A DNA stretch of 19,067 nt from Cyanobacteria bacterium UBA9971 (GCA_003499955.1 DNRP01000130.1:1-19067), one strand, 5' to 3'; shown: positions 1-8,013, counted from the stretch's first letter. Program-made: numbers and translations. The notes: generated by a model from the sequence alone, not told the origin.

Positions 1-238
1 AGGTTTAATTTATAGCTCAGTAGAAGAATTTGAAGAAAAACTAGTCAAATTGATTGAAGATGTTAATTTTAGGCGTGAACTTGCAAATAATGCGTATAAT
101 TATGTCTCTAAAAATCGACTTTTATCTATGCATTTTCAGGAAAGAGCAGACTGGTATCAGGAAATGCTTGGTAATTTACCCAAATTAAACGAAGAATTAA
201 GGTCTCGTGCGCCTGAATTATTTAAAATATCAAAATAA
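1..238 (+). CDS. C-terminal end of a probable GT4 glycosyltransferase (partial)
   Basis: The reading frame is open from the window edge (frame beginning at base 2) to TAA at 236-238, so the true start lies outside. The visible 78 residues have the composition and layout of the last helices of group 1 (GT4) glycosyltransferases: a segment SVEEFEEKLVKLIEDVNFRR, then ELANNAYNYVSKN, matching the usual 'L..ll.d...r..la.nAr.yv' tail that packs back on the N-terminal Rossmann domain. No catalytic residues are in view, because the EX7E motif would lie upstream. The assignment therefore rests only on the tail pattern. A TTG at 50 could serve as a start for a 62-aa product, but the frame is coding-like upstream of it, so a truncated view of a longer gene is more likely. 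Confidence 0.55.
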   Translation, partial: GLIYSSVEEFEEKLVKLIEDVNFRRELANNAYNYVSKNRLLSMHFQERADWYQEMLGNLPKLNEELRSRAPELFKISK

Positions 239-239
239 A

Positions 240-270
240 GAGAGAGCTGGCTTCAAACTAGATCTCTCTC
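240..270. terminator. Probable bidirectional terminator hairpin between convergent genes
   Basis: A perfect 7-bp stem GAGAGAG (240-246) / CTCTCTC (264-270) sits between two convergent genes. On the minus strand the stem is followed at once by TTTATTTT, a good fit to an intrinsic terminator for the RTX gene. On the plus strand the downstream T content is more scattered (cgtattttgg then ATTTTT), so termination there should be weaker. Part of the loop can form a small extra helix (CTGG with CTAG, allowing a G-T pair). Confidence 0.6.
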
Positions 271-293
271 CGTATTTTGGTGTATTTTTAAGA

Positions 294-977
294 TTATGAA
301 TGCCAGGAATTATTCATATACAGGCTCATAAGCTCTGAATTGTTTCTGACATCTTCTACACTTGTTAAAGAAATGCTATGAGCCGTCGCATAAGTTATCA
401 TATTTTGAATAATTGTATTTGCTTCAGTATTTGTAATGTAAGTGCCATCATCAAGCTGAATTCTTTCAATCTGGTTATATGTACTGCTACTCCAGCTATT
501 GACAGTTACTTTATCATTTCCTGCTGAATCACCATAATCAAGTGAGAAATAGCCCGAAGCATCTGTAAAGAATGCAACATTGTTTTTGTTTACATTATTT
601 CCAAGCGTAATCAATTCTGTGCCTGCTGAATCAGTTATGGAATCAACATTATCACCGATGTTAAACAGGTAAACATCATTGCCTGAAGAATCGGAAATAG
701 TATCATTTCCAGTTCCACCAATTAAGGTATCATTTCCAGCGTTTCCATATAGAATATTATTGCCGACACCACCATCAATAATATTGTTTCCAGAATTACC
801 AGTGATGTAATTATCAAGGTCATTTCCTGTTCCATTAAGATTATTAGTTCCCATTAAAATCAGATTTTCTACATTTACTCCTAATGTGTAACTATCATAA
901 ATTTGAACAGTATCTATACCTTCGTTGGTATTTTCAACAACTGTGTCATCTGAACCAATGATGTAAAGGTCAAACAT
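294..977 (-). pseudogene. RTX (haemolysin-type) calcium-binding protein, C-terminal fragment
   Basis: The 227-aa frame starts with ATG at 977 and ends with TAA at 294. It begins in the middle of a recognisable RTX-adhesin repeat: DDTVVEN, then EGIDTVQ, then YTLGVNVENLILMGT with NNLNGTGNDLDN. Calcium-binding nonapeptides of the GGxGxD type follow (GNSGNNIIDGG, GNAGNDTLIGG, TGNDTISDSSGND). After them comes a domain with IERIQLDDGTYI like the HCBP-related C-terminal region of RTX proteins, and a polar C-terminus of the kind used as a type I secretion signal. Full-length proteins of this family normally run to many hundreds or thousands of residues, and the part expected before this fragment is absent. 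The frame stays open a short way upstream of the ATG but becomes unlike the family. I read it as the surviving 3' end of a larger secreted gene; a short expressed protein is also possible. No strong ribosome site precedes the ATG. Confidence 0.65.
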
Positions 978-1137
978 AATAAAACCGAATACAGAAATTA
1001 AGGATGATATAGTTGAAATGATAGATTGTGAGAAGTGGAAAGTTTTTGCATTTAATTATGCTGATGAGATTGCACCTTCTTACATGTCTGAAAAAGAAAT
1101 CGTTATTGATGATGACAGATTTTATAATTGGTATTGA
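967..1137 (+). other. Orphan reading frame at the RTX break (gene remnant or small gene)
   Basis: A plus-strand frame runs from just after a stop at 964-966 to TGA at 1135-1137. From the ATG at 1018 it would encode 39 residues starting MIDCEKWKVFAF and ending RFYNWY, with several acidic and aromatic residues in a soluble-protein style. The coding-like character continues upstream of the ATG (KPNTEIKDDIVE) until it meets the 5' end of the RTX fragment on the other strand, so it looks like the 3' end of a gene whose front was lost in the same event that truncated the RTX gene. An AGGA at 1001-1004 is too far from the ATG to be a convincing ribosome site. I do not recognise the family. Confidence 0.3.
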
Positions 1138-1232
1138 TTTGGTTTTCTGTCTTAATTTCTGGTCATATTATAGTATTGCTGCGGTAATAATTTTCATCAG
1201 AGGATTTGCAAGAAAAACAGCAGCCCTCTTTT

Positions 1233-2954
1233 CTAAGAAATTTGAAATTGTTTAATAAAATCACTAAAAGATTTTTCATTTTTTATGGATGAATTGCTAA
1301 CAAATGTTGGCTGAGAGGTTTTATGGATATTCGCATTAGGAATATTCATATTGCGTCCATTTTCTTTTAATTGTTTTTCCCTTGCCTTATTTGTCATTAA
1401 GTTGTTAAGGATAGGCATACCTATTCCCAATGCAAACATTGACCATACAAGTCCTCCTAGTATTGCAGAGGTATGAATTGCCATATTTTTTGTTCCTACA
1501 GAAGAAGGAAGTGTTTTATTCATTGCACGCATTTCACTATGAGTTTTTTGTGAGACGTTACTTAGCCAATTAGAAGCGGTTTTAAATGCTGATTTTATTG
1601 GGTTTTTACTTTTATCAACCAATGAACCTGTTATATTAACAAAAGAGCCACCTTTTTTATCAGCAAGGTGTGCAATTCCTTTGGAAACAAAACCTCCTAA
1701 TACAAGCCAGTTAAGGAAACCGCAAGAATCTCTTAGAGTAGTGTTTTTTACTTCCTGCTCATCTCTTGAAGAAATTACCCTCGATATAAGACTTGTACCA
1801 TAAATCAGCTTTATGAGGTTCATATGGGCACTTTTGCCTTTTAATTCAATTGTGTCCATAAAGTTTTTAAGCCCGTCTTTTTGGAAAAAGCCTCTTTTTT
1901 TGTTGAAAGCGCCCATTGTGGTCAGCATAATTGATCCTATTATTGCGACACCAATTCCTTTTGCTGCCCAAAGTCCTGTTTTGTTTTTCTTTTCTTGATT
2001 ATTAAGTTGATCATTTTTTCCGAAATCCTGATAGGCAGAATATCCTGTACTTCCGGTTCTTAATTTTGTAATAGTATTATTAATGGCAGGCAGCGCAATA
2101 ATACCCGCAATGGATAACCCTGTTGCCCAAAGAGTCTTCTTTTTAGAAAAATTAACAATATCATCCACAGTACTTTCAAGCTTATCCGGTAATGTTTTAG
2201 TGAATATTTTTTTACCGACAGAAATAACATCCTCAACTAAAGTATGTATATCTGTAGAAAAATCATGTCCTGACTTTATTTTTATTGTAAGAATGCTGTC
2301 TGCGCCCGTTTTTTGTGTATATTTTTCCGTAAATTTCTTAATTAGCTTTGAAACAAGTTTTGTATCTTTTTTCTCATCTTTATTTCTAAGAATTATACGT
2401 GCAATTCTCCCGGAAAGTATTTCACTGTCTTTTTCCTTAAGTTTAACAAAAGCATTGTTTTCTATATTTCCAACAACACCGTCTGTATTTTTAAGAATTT
2501 TATTAACATATTGTTTAACAATTTTAAACTTCTCTTTTTTAGATAAATTTTCCGGATGGAAATTTTTCCCGCCTGCTGTTTTCCAGGCTTCATGAAGACT
2601 TATAATAATATCTTTTCCTGCGTTTACTCCATTATATCCTTTTTTATTCATCATTATAGCTGCAATAATTCCCGGACCAAAAGGATTGAATACAACAGGC
2701 GCAATTTCTCTAAAAAGAGTTTCAGTTCCATAAACAGGATTTTGGTTATAATCAATTGCTGTTCTCGGTGCTATCATCGTTGTTGCATCCAAAAAAGCCA
2801 CTTCTGCCACAGGATTTTGCTTTAAGTATTCCAGTCCTCCCGTAAGAGCTTTTGAAGAAAGCGCATTAACAAGAGTTCCATTTATAAAACCGAAAGAAAC
2901 CGGTTTTTTGATTTTTTCATATAAAACATAATTTTTTTGTGATATTGAAATCAT
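1233..2954 (-). CDS. Membrane-associated protein of unknown function (573 aa)
   Basis: A long intact frame begins with ATG at 2954, with AAGG at 2967-2970 on the minus strand about 12 nt before it, and ends with TAG at 1233. I recognise no characterised family. The N-terminal 130 residues are uncharged for long stretches and rich in Gly, Ala, Pro and Asn. Residues about 134-265 form a strongly charged, Lys/Glu-rich helical region. After that come four hydrophobic segments near 274-293, 328-349, 411-430 and 494-520 that could span or sit in a membrane. The last 50 residues are polar and Asn/Ser/Lys-rich. No signal peptide is evident at the N-terminus. The gene stands alone, with the RTX fragment downstream on the same strand and a long AT-rich region upstream. 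The style fits a lineage-restricted protein of Melainabacteria-like genomes, but that is an impression only. Confidence 0.8.
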   Translation of the reverse strand: MISISQKNYVLYEKIKKPVSFGFINGTLVNALSSKALTGGLEYLKQNPVAEVAFLDATTMIAPRTAIDYNQNPVYGTETLFREIAPVVFNPFGPGIIAAIMMNKKGYNGVNAGKDIIISLHEAWKTAGGKNFHPENLSKKEKFKIVKQYVNKILKNTDGVVGNIENNAFVKLKEKDSEILSGRIARIILRNKDEKKDTKLVSKLIKKFTEKYTQKTGADSILTIKIKSGHDFSTDIHTLVEDVISVGKKIFTKTLPDKLESTVDDIVNFSKKKTLWATGLSIAGIIALPAINNTITKLRTGSTGYSAYQDFGKNDQLNNQEKKNKTGLWAAKGIGVAIIGSIMLTTMGAFNKKRGFFQKDGLKNFMDTIELKGKSAHMNLIKLIYGTSLISRVISSRDEQEVKNTTLRDSCGFLNWLVLGGFVSKGIAHLADKKGGSFVNITGSLVDKSKNPIKSAFKTASNWLSNVSQKTHSEMRAMNKTLPSSVGTKNMAIHTSAILGGLVWSMFALGIGMPILNNLMTNKAREKQLKENGRNMNIPNANIHKTSQPTFVSNSSIKNEKSFSDFIKQFQIS

Positions 2955-3095
2955 TAAAAATATTAACCTTAGCTTTCCCTATTCTGCAGGATCTCTTTTA
3001 ATTTGTTTATTTTTTCCGTTTGCATCTATAAATTTATTAGTGTTATAAAATTTCAGTTTGATAAAGTGTAATTTTTACAATTCTTCTGTAATTTA

Positions 3096-3125
3096 AAATT
3101 AGCTTATACAAATGAAGTTTGTCAA
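3096..3125 (-). promoter_or_regulatory. Candidate promoter for the 573-aa membrane protein gene
   Basis: On the minus strand a perfect TTGACA (3125-3120) is followed after 18 bp by TAATTT (3101-3096). This lies about 140 nt upstream of the start codon at 2954. The consensus -35 box is the main support. The region is so AT-rich that -10-like matches are common. Confidence 0.4.
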
Positions 3126-3355
3126 TTATAAAAATTGCGCAAAATAAGTCGCATATTCAAAAAATTCGAATTTGGTTTGTAAAATATTTTTTCAAAAAAC
3201 AACATTTGTTAAAAATTTTTTTCAAAAAACATCGAAATTAATTAAAATTTTTTCCAAAAATTATATTATTTTTTAACAATATTGAAATAATTTGCTTTAA
3301 TTTTGCAATATTAAAAAAAATTAAATACTATGCAATATATTAAATTATATTAATT

Positions 3356-3510
3356 TTATTTACTTTTTGTTACGCCAATAGGCTAATAAAAATATTGAAG
3401 GTTAATTTACGTTTTAAAAAAAAATCAACCTAAATTCCAAATTCGTCATAAATTGTATTAACTTTTATTAAATTTATTTACTTTTTGTTATGCCGGTAGA
3501 ATAATAAAAA
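3356..3510 (+). repeat. Pair of direct repeats forming possible tandem promoters upstream of the alcohol dehydrogenase
   Basis: Two copies of a roughly 37-bp block lie 118 bp apart, at 3356-3392 and 3474-3510. They share an exact 17-nt start (TTATTTACTTTTTGTTA) and end in TAATAAAAA; the middle differs slightly (cgccaataggc against tgccggtagaa). Each contains TTTACT and TAATAA separated by 19 bp, a loose match to -35/-10 boxes. The second copy ends 32 bp before the dehydrogenase ATG. They may be duplicated promoters or a duplicated regulator-binding site. The conservation between copies in otherwise drifting AT-rich DNA is the evidence for function. Confidence 0.5.
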
Positions 3511-3542
3511 AGTGTCAAGAATCAGTTATTAGGTAGACAAAA

Positions 3543-4703
3543 ATGATTAATTTTTCTTTAAATTTAAAAACACGTATACACTTTGGCAGAGGCGCTGTTT
3601 CAAACTTAAAATCCGAATTACAGCCTTACAAAAAAATATTACTTGTAACGGGTTCGGGAAGTGTCAAAAAATACGGCATTTATGATGCAGTTATGACTGA
3701 ATTATCATCAGCAGATAAGGAAGTATTTGAAATTTCAGGTGTAAAACCAAATCCGTCAATCGATTCGGTTTATGCCGGAATAAAAATATGCAAGGAAAAA
3801 AACATAGACTTTATTCTTGCGTTGGGCGGAGGCTCTGTAATTGATGCTGCAAAGGCAATTGCCGCAGGAGTGGTTTATGACGGCGATGTTTGGGATTTAT
3901 ACCTCGACGGTTCAAAACTCATAGATGCTTTAAAAACAGGAGCAATTCTCACAATAGCAGCTACAGGTTCTGAATCAAACGGAAATTCTGTTATAACCAA
4001 TGAAAAAACAACTGAAAAACTTCCTCTTCGCAATAATATACTAAGACCGGAATTTGCAATCCTTGATCCTTCATATACGTTTACGCTTCCGCCCATCCAA
4101 ACAGCGGCAGGCGTTTCTGATATTATGGCACACGTTTTTGAGCAGTATTTTTCACCGACAAAAGACGCTTTTCTTGCAGACCGTCTTTGCGAAGCCACTC
4201 TTAAAACCTGCATAAAATACGGCCCTATTTTAATGAAAGAGCCGGAAAATTATGAGGCAAGGGCAGAAATAATGTGGGCTTCCAATATTGCGTTGAACGG
4301 AATTCTTACCTGCGGAAAAATTACAGACTGGGCAACGCATATGATTGACCATGAACTTTCCGCTTATTACGATTTAAATCATGGAATTGGACTTGCAATA
4401 CTTTTTCCAAACTGGATGAATCAAGTTGCAGATGAATCAAGACTATGGAAATTTAAGGATTTTGCGATTAATGTCTGGGATTTACCTGTTTCAATGAGTG
4501 ACAGGGAACTTGCAGATGCTTCCATTCAAAAGACAAGGGAATATTTTAACGGTCTCAATCTCCCTTCAAAACTCAGTGAAGTTGGCATTGACGATAAGTA
4601 TTTTGAGATAATGGCAGAAAATATAATAAGAAGGAAAACGAATGGCAATTTCAAGATTCTCGACAAAGAAGACGTCGTGGAAATTTACAGGCTTTCTTTA
4701 TAA
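3543..4703 (+). CDS. Iron-containing alcohol dehydrogenase (YqhD/butanol dehydrogenase-like)
   Basis: This 386-aa protein belongs to the group III, metal-dependent alcohol dehydrogenases, which interconvert aldehydes and alcohols with NAD(P)H in the cytoplasm. The nucleotide-binding motif ALGGGSVIDAAK is at about 93-104. The four metal ligands expected for the family are all present: Asp193 and His197 in the VSDIMAH motif, then His266 (WATHMIDH) and His280 (DLNHGIG), spaced as in YqhD. Length is normal for the family. The start ATG at 3543 is preceded by AGG about 10 nt upstream. It lies 54 bp before the 2-oxoacid oxidoreductase genes on the same strand with no terminator between, so it may be co-transcribed and act as an electron sink, reducing an aldehyde. 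The physiological substrate and the cofactor preference cannot be read from the sequence. Confidence 0.9.
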   Translation: MINFSLNLKTRIHFGRGAVSNLKSELQPYKKILLVTGSGSVKKYGIYDAVMTELSSADKEVFEISGVKPNPSIDSVYAGIKICKEKNIDFILALGGGSVIDAAKAIAAGVVYDGDVWDLYLDGSKLIDALKTGAILTIAATGSESNGNSVITNEKTTEKLPLRNNILRPEFAILDPSYTFTLPPIQTAAGVSDIMAHVFEQYFSPTKDAFLADRLCEATLKTCIKYGPILMKEPENYEARAEIMWASNIALNGILTCGKITDWATHMIDHELSAYYDLNHGIGLAILFPNWMNQVADESRLWKFKDFAINVWDLPVSMSDRELADASIQKTREYFNGLNLPSKLSEVGIDDKYFEIMAENIIRRKTNGNFKILDKEDVVEIYRLSL

Positions 4704-4714
4704 AACGGCTAACT

Positions 4715-4735
4715 ATTAACAGATAATCAGTTAAT
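4715..4735 (+). promoter_or_regulatory. Imperfect palindrome upstream of the oxidoreductase operon
   Basis: A 21-bp near-palindrome has outer arms ATTAAC (4715-4720) and GTTAAT (4730-4735) and inner arms GAT (4722-4724) and ATC (4726-4728). Only one pair and the centre base fail to match. It ends 22 bp before the start codon, just upstream of the GAGG ribosome site (4748-4751), a position suited to an operator. Which protein would bind it is unknown. Confidence 0.35.
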
Positions 4736-4757
4736 TTACATATAAAAGAGGAAATTC

Positions 4758-6548
4758 ATGGCAGAGATTGTATTACGTATAGTAGGAAATCCGGGTGACG
4801 GTGTTATAAGTTCCGGTGATATCTTTACTTTGGCTTCAGCCAGAAGCGGAAGATATGTCAGCACATATAGAGCATTCCCAACAGAAGTACGTGGAGTTGA
4901 CCAGAGTTTATTTCAGCTCAGAATAAGTTCAAAAAAAATCCTTACGCCTTCTGATAATGAAGATATTTTAATAGCTTTTAACGAAAAAACCTTACGAGAA
5001 AACATTACAAGTCTTAAACAGGGAGGAATTCTTCTTTTTGATTCCTCGGAAACCGATAATATTTTTGAAGAATACAGTAACATCACCAAATATTTTGTTC
5101 CTATTTCAAAACTGGCTTTGGAATTTGGCTCTATAAAAACCAAAAACATGGTCGCTCTCGGTATTTTATCAGGATTAATTCCGAATTTGGAAATTAAAGA
5201 CATTCTAAAAGACGATATAAAAAGACGCTACGAAACAAAGGGCGAAGAAATAATTAAACTAAACTTTAAAGCTCTTGATGCGGCATATGATTATGCAAGA
5301 AAAAATCTTGACAAATCTACAATTTTAGAAACTCTAAATATAGAGAAATCAGGCAAAAAACTCATTATGAGCGGCTGTGAAGCAATGGCTTACGGGGCGT
5401 TAGTTGCAGGATGCAGGTTTTATTCGGGATATCCTATTACCCCTGCTACAGAAATTATGGAATTTCTTGCAAAAGAAATGCCTCGTCTTGGCGGAAGCGT
5501 AATTCAATGTGAAGATGAAATAGCAGCAATTACTGCTGCCATAGGTGCATCATTTTCAGGAGTTAAGTCTATGACAGCCACAAGTGGTCCAGGTCTTTCC
5601 CTTATGTCAGAAGCTTTGGGGCTTGCTTCGATGGCAGAAATTCCTGTTGTCATAGTTGATGTACAAAGAGGCGGTCCCAGCACAGGTCTTCCTACAAAAA
5701 CGGAACAATCGGACTTAAATCTGGCAATTTACGGCACTCATGGAGATACACCAAAAATTGTTCTTGCACCAATTAACGTTGAAGACAGTTTCTATCAAAC
5801 AATAAAAGCGTTTAACTATGCTGAAAAATATCAGATTCCGGTACTTATCCTTTCAGATGTTTCTCTTGGAGAAAGAAGAGAATGCATAGATATGATAAAT
5901 CTTGATGAAATAGAAGTTATAGACAGATTAAAGCCTGTTAAAACAGATGAAAATAAATATTATTCAAGATACAAAATAACAGAATCAGGTATATCGCCCA
6001 TGGCAACACCTGGAGAGAGAGGTGTAACATATATTGCAACGGGACTTGAACATTCTGAAAACTCTGCCCCTTCAAGTAAACCTGAAGTTCATGCGGCGAT
6101 GACGGAAAAAAGATTTAAAAAGCTTGATACCGCTGTGCATGATTTTCTTGCAGCTAAAAAATATGGCGATGATGATGCACGATTCGGAATTATCAGCTGG
6201 GGAAGCACGTCAGGAGCAGTTCTAGAAGCCATTGACCAGGCTGATAAGCTCGGCTATAAAATACAGGCGCTTTATCCGAGAACTGTTTATCCTTTCCCTT
6301 CCGACTGGATAAATGATTTTCTCCGTAACAAAGATATTGTGCTTATTGTAGAAAGAAATTACAGTGCGCAATTTGCTAATACTATTGTTTACAGGTGTAC
6401 ATGTCTTAATAAAAACCTGCAAATACATAATTTAATGAAATATAACGGGGAACCGTTTACTACAAACGAAATTTTATCTAAAATTGACCAAATTATTAAA
6501 GGTCAGTACCTGAAATTTACGACTCATCAACCCGGACTAAAAATTTAA
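4758..6548 (+). CDS. korA: 2-oxoacid:ferredoxin oxidoreductase, fused gamma/alpha subunit (KorA type)
   Basis: This 596-aa protein is a natural fusion of the gamma and alpha subunits of 2-oxoacid:acceptor oxidoreductase, the layout seen in KorA/OorA-type enzymes. Residues 1-190 form the gamma domain, with GNPGDGVISSGDI at 10-22 and FPTEVRGVDQS at 40-50. Residues about 200-596 form the alpha part, with YSGYPITPATE at 222-232, QCEDEIAA near 250-257, TSGPGLSLM at 275-283 and DVQRGGPSTGLPT at 301-313, typical of substrate and CoA-side loops. With the beta subunit it oxidatively decarboxylates a 2-oxoacid to its acyl-CoA and reduces ferredoxin. 2-Oxoglutarate is the commonest substrate of this layout, but branched-chain or other 2-oxoacids cannot be excluded. 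No ferredoxin-like delta subunit is encoded nearby. The ATG at 4758 follows GAGG with good spacing. Confidence 0.9.
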   Translation: MAEIVLRIVGNPGDGVISSGDIFTLASARSGRYVSTYRAFPTEVRGVDQSLFQLRISSKKILTPSDNEDILIAFNEKTLRENITSLKQGGILLFDSSETDNIFEEYSNITKYFVPISKLALEFGSIKTKNMVALGILSGLIPNLEIKDILKDDIKRRYETKGEEIIKLNFKALDAAYDYARKNLDKSTILETLNIEKSGKKLIMSGCEAMAYGALVAGCRFYSGYPITPATEIMEFLAKEMPRLGGSVIQCEDEIAAITAAIGASFSGVKSMTATSGPGLSLMSEALGLASMAEIPVVIVDVQRGGPSTGLPTKTEQSDLNLAIYGTHGDTPKIVLAPINVEDSFYQTIKAFNYAEKYQIPVLILSDVSLGERRECIDMINLDEIEVIDRLKPVKTDENKYYSRYKITESGISPMATPGERGVTYIATGLEHSENSAPSSKPEVHAAMTEKRFKKLDTAVHDFLAAKKYGDDDARFGIISWGSTSGAVLEAIDQADKLGYKIQALYPRTVYPFPSDWINDFLRNKDIVLIVERNYSAQFANTIVYRCTCLNKNLQIHNLMKYNGEPFTTNEILSKIDQIIKGQYLKFTTHQPGLKI

Positions 6549-6565
6549 CATAAGGAGATATAAAA

Positions 6566-7426
6566 TTGGCTACAAAAACGCCTGATCAATATAGAAGCCC
6601 CGTAAATCCTACTTGGTGTAAAGACTGTGGAGATTATAAAGTTTTGGATGCTTTAACTTCAGCACTTGCAGAAGTCGGTGTTGAATCGCATGATATAGTA
6701 ACAACCGCAGGGGTAGGATGCGCAAGTCGACTGCCGTTTTATTTGAATACATACGGATTTCATACGGTGCATGGCAGAGCTTTGCCTGCGGCAATAGGAA
6801 TTAAAGTCGCAAACAGAGAAAGAACAGTTATTTCTGTTGGTGGCGACGGTGATGCATTTAGCATTGGTGGGAATCATTTTATCCATACTTCAAGAAAAAA
6901 TCCTGATATTACATACGTAGTAATGGATAACGAAATTTACGGACTCACAAAAGGGCAAAATTCTCCGACTTCTCACGAGGACTTATTAACTAAAATTAAT
7001 CCTTACCAAGTAGTTGAAGACAGGATTAATCCTGTCTTGATGGCGCTTTCTTTTAATACGTCTTTTATTGCCCGTGCGTTTTGTGATGAAACCGAACAAT
7101 TAAAAAATATTATCGCTAGAGCAATAAGACACAAAGGCTTTTCTTTCGTGCATGTACTTTCTCCCTGCACTCAGTACAACGAAAAAGTTACCTATGATTC
7201 TTTGAAGAAAAGGATTGTAGCCCTTCCCGAAAATCATGACCGACAGGACAGGCTTTTGGGAATGAAATATGCTTTTACTCAAGAGCCGCTTTATACAGGG
7301 ATTTTTTACGAAAGAGAAAGACCGACTTTGCTTGACAAACTTGACCATATAAAAGAGATGTCTATGGCTGAAATAGGAAATCCGAAAAATTACAATCTTC
7401 AGGATATTATGAAACAATTTGAATAA
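6566..7426 (+). CDS. korB: 2-oxoacid:ferredoxin oxidoreductase, beta subunit (KorB type)
   Basis: This 286-aa subunit carries the thiamine diphosphate and the [4Fe-4S] cluster. Candidate cluster cysteines are Cys18 and Cys21 (WCKDCG), Cys52 (GVGCASR) and Cys201 (SPCTQYN), all in the expected family positions. The TPP/metal motif GGDGDAFSIGGNH starts at residue 92, and the conserved DNEIYGLTKGQNSPTS block follows at 121-136. The start is TTG at 6566, chosen because AGGAG (6552-6556) sits about 9 nt upstream and the homologous N-terminus begins here. It starts 17 bp after the alpha-subunit gene ends, a clear operon. No intrinsic terminator with a T run follows the stop. Confidence 0.92.
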   Translation: MATKTPDQYRSPVNPTWCKDCGDYKVLDALTSALAEVGVESHDIVTTAGVGCASRLPFYLNTYGFHTVHGRALPAAIGIKVANRERTVISVGGDGDAFSIGGNHFIHTSRKNPDITYVVMDNEIYGLTKGQNSPTSHEDLLTKINPYQVVEDRINPVLMALSFNTSFIARAFCDETEQLKNIIARAIRHKGFSFVHVLSPCTQYNEKVTYDSLKKRIVALPENHDRQDRLLGMKYAFTQEPLYTGIFYERERPTLLDKLDHIKEMSMAEIGNPKNYNLQDIMKQFE

Positions 7427-7485
7427 TCATTTTAGATTTTAAAAGAAAAAATACCCGGAATAACTAACAATCCAAACCCGTATTA

Positions 7486-7506
7486 ATCCTGAAAGGGCTT
7501 CAGGAT
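7486..7506 (+). promoter_or_regulatory. Stem-loop between korB and rpsL (weak terminator or leader element)
   Basis: A perfect 8-bp stem ATCCTGAA (7486-7493) / TTCAGGAT (7499-7506) encloses a 5-nt loop. It is followed by ATAATATTTG and not by a run of T, so it is at best a weak intrinsic terminator for the oxidoreductase operon. It lies upstream of the candidate rpsL promoter, so it is probably not part of the ribosomal protein mRNA. Confidence 0.4.
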
Positions 7507-7554
7507 AATATTTGTGAAATGATTTAGGTTTATTAAAAATATTAACTTGAGAAG

Positions 7555-7584
7555 TTGACAACAGTTCATGATTGTTTGAAAATA
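7555..7584 (+). promoter_or_regulatory. Candidate promoter of the rpsL-rpsG-fusA operon
   Basis: A perfect TTGACA at 7555-7560 lies about 80 bp upstream of rpsL. At 17-18 bp downstream the best -10 match is GAAAAT/AAAATA (7578-7584), which is weak. The consensus -35 box just ahead of a highly expressed operon is the main support. Confidence 0.4.
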
Positions 7585-7638
7585 AATCTAAATGTATGTG
7601 ATTTATATTAAAAATAAAGAAATTCCAAGGAGAAATAA

Positions 7639-8013
7639 GTGCCTACAATTAATCAGTTAGTTCGTAAAGAACGCGCAAAACAAATCGAAAAAACAAAATC
7701 ACCGGCTTTAGCCAGTTGTCCTCAAAGAAGAGGCGTTTGTACAAGGGTTTATACAACAACCCCTAAAAAACCAAACTCAGCTCTCAGAAAAGTAGCCAGA
7801 ATAAGATTAACAAATGGATTTGAAGTAACTTCATACATTCCCGGAGTTGGTCACAACTTACAAGAACACTCTGTAGTTTTAATACGCGGCGGCAGAATTA
7901 AAGATTTACCGGGCGTTAGATATCATACTATCCGCGGAACACTTGATGCCGCTGGTGTTAAAGGTAGAATGCAAAGCAGAAGCAAATACGGTGCAAAAAG
8001 ACCTAAAAAATAA
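7639..8013 (+). CDS. rpsL: 30S ribosomal protein S12
   Basis: This 124-aa protein matches S12 along its whole length, including [20 protein letters not shown] and [15 protein letters not shown]12 sits at the decoding centre and helps control accuracy. The residues commonly altered in streptomycin resistance, Lys43 and Lys88 (numbering from the initiator Met), are both wild type, and Asp89 in the RIKDLPG motif is the residue methylthiolated in many bacteria. The start is GTG at 7639 with AAGGAGA (7627-7633) at good spacing. It is the first gene of a three-gene str operon. Confidence 0.97.
   Translation: MPTINQLVRKERAKQIEKTKSPALASCPQRRGVCTRVYTTTPKKPNSALRKVARIRLTNGFEVTSYIPGVGHNLQEHSVVLIRGGRIKDLPGVRYHTIRGTLDAAGVKGRMQSRSKYGAKRPKK

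Larger units (their letters stand above)
2955..3542. other. 588-bp AT-rich intergenic region with phased A/T tracts
   Basis: This divergent intergenic stretch holds no open frame with coding character on either strand. It has a candidate minus-strand promoter near 3096-3125. Three T-tract/A-tract units follow at about 30-31 bp spacing: TTTTTTCAAAAAA at 3187-3199 and 3217-3229, and TTTTTTCCAAAAA at 3248-3260. That spacing is close to three helical turns and suggests intrinsically curved DNA. Nearer the alcohol dehydrogenase there is a duplicated promoter-like block, listed separately. No DnaA-box cluster or transposon ends were seen. Confidence 0.6.

Noticed and set aside
1028..1255. 75-aa plus-strand open frame
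   Set aside because: Its first half is a frame-shifted reading of the more coding-like 967-1137 frame, and no ribosome site is present.
2083..2825. Plus-strand open frames of 170 and 89 aa
   Set aside because: They lie wholly antisense to the intact 573-aa gene, have Phe/Ser/Leu-rich shadow composition and lack ribosome sites.
2955..3542. Replication origin
   Set aside because: The region is AT-rich with repeats, but no DnaA-box cluster and no dnaA, dnaN or similar gene lies nearby.
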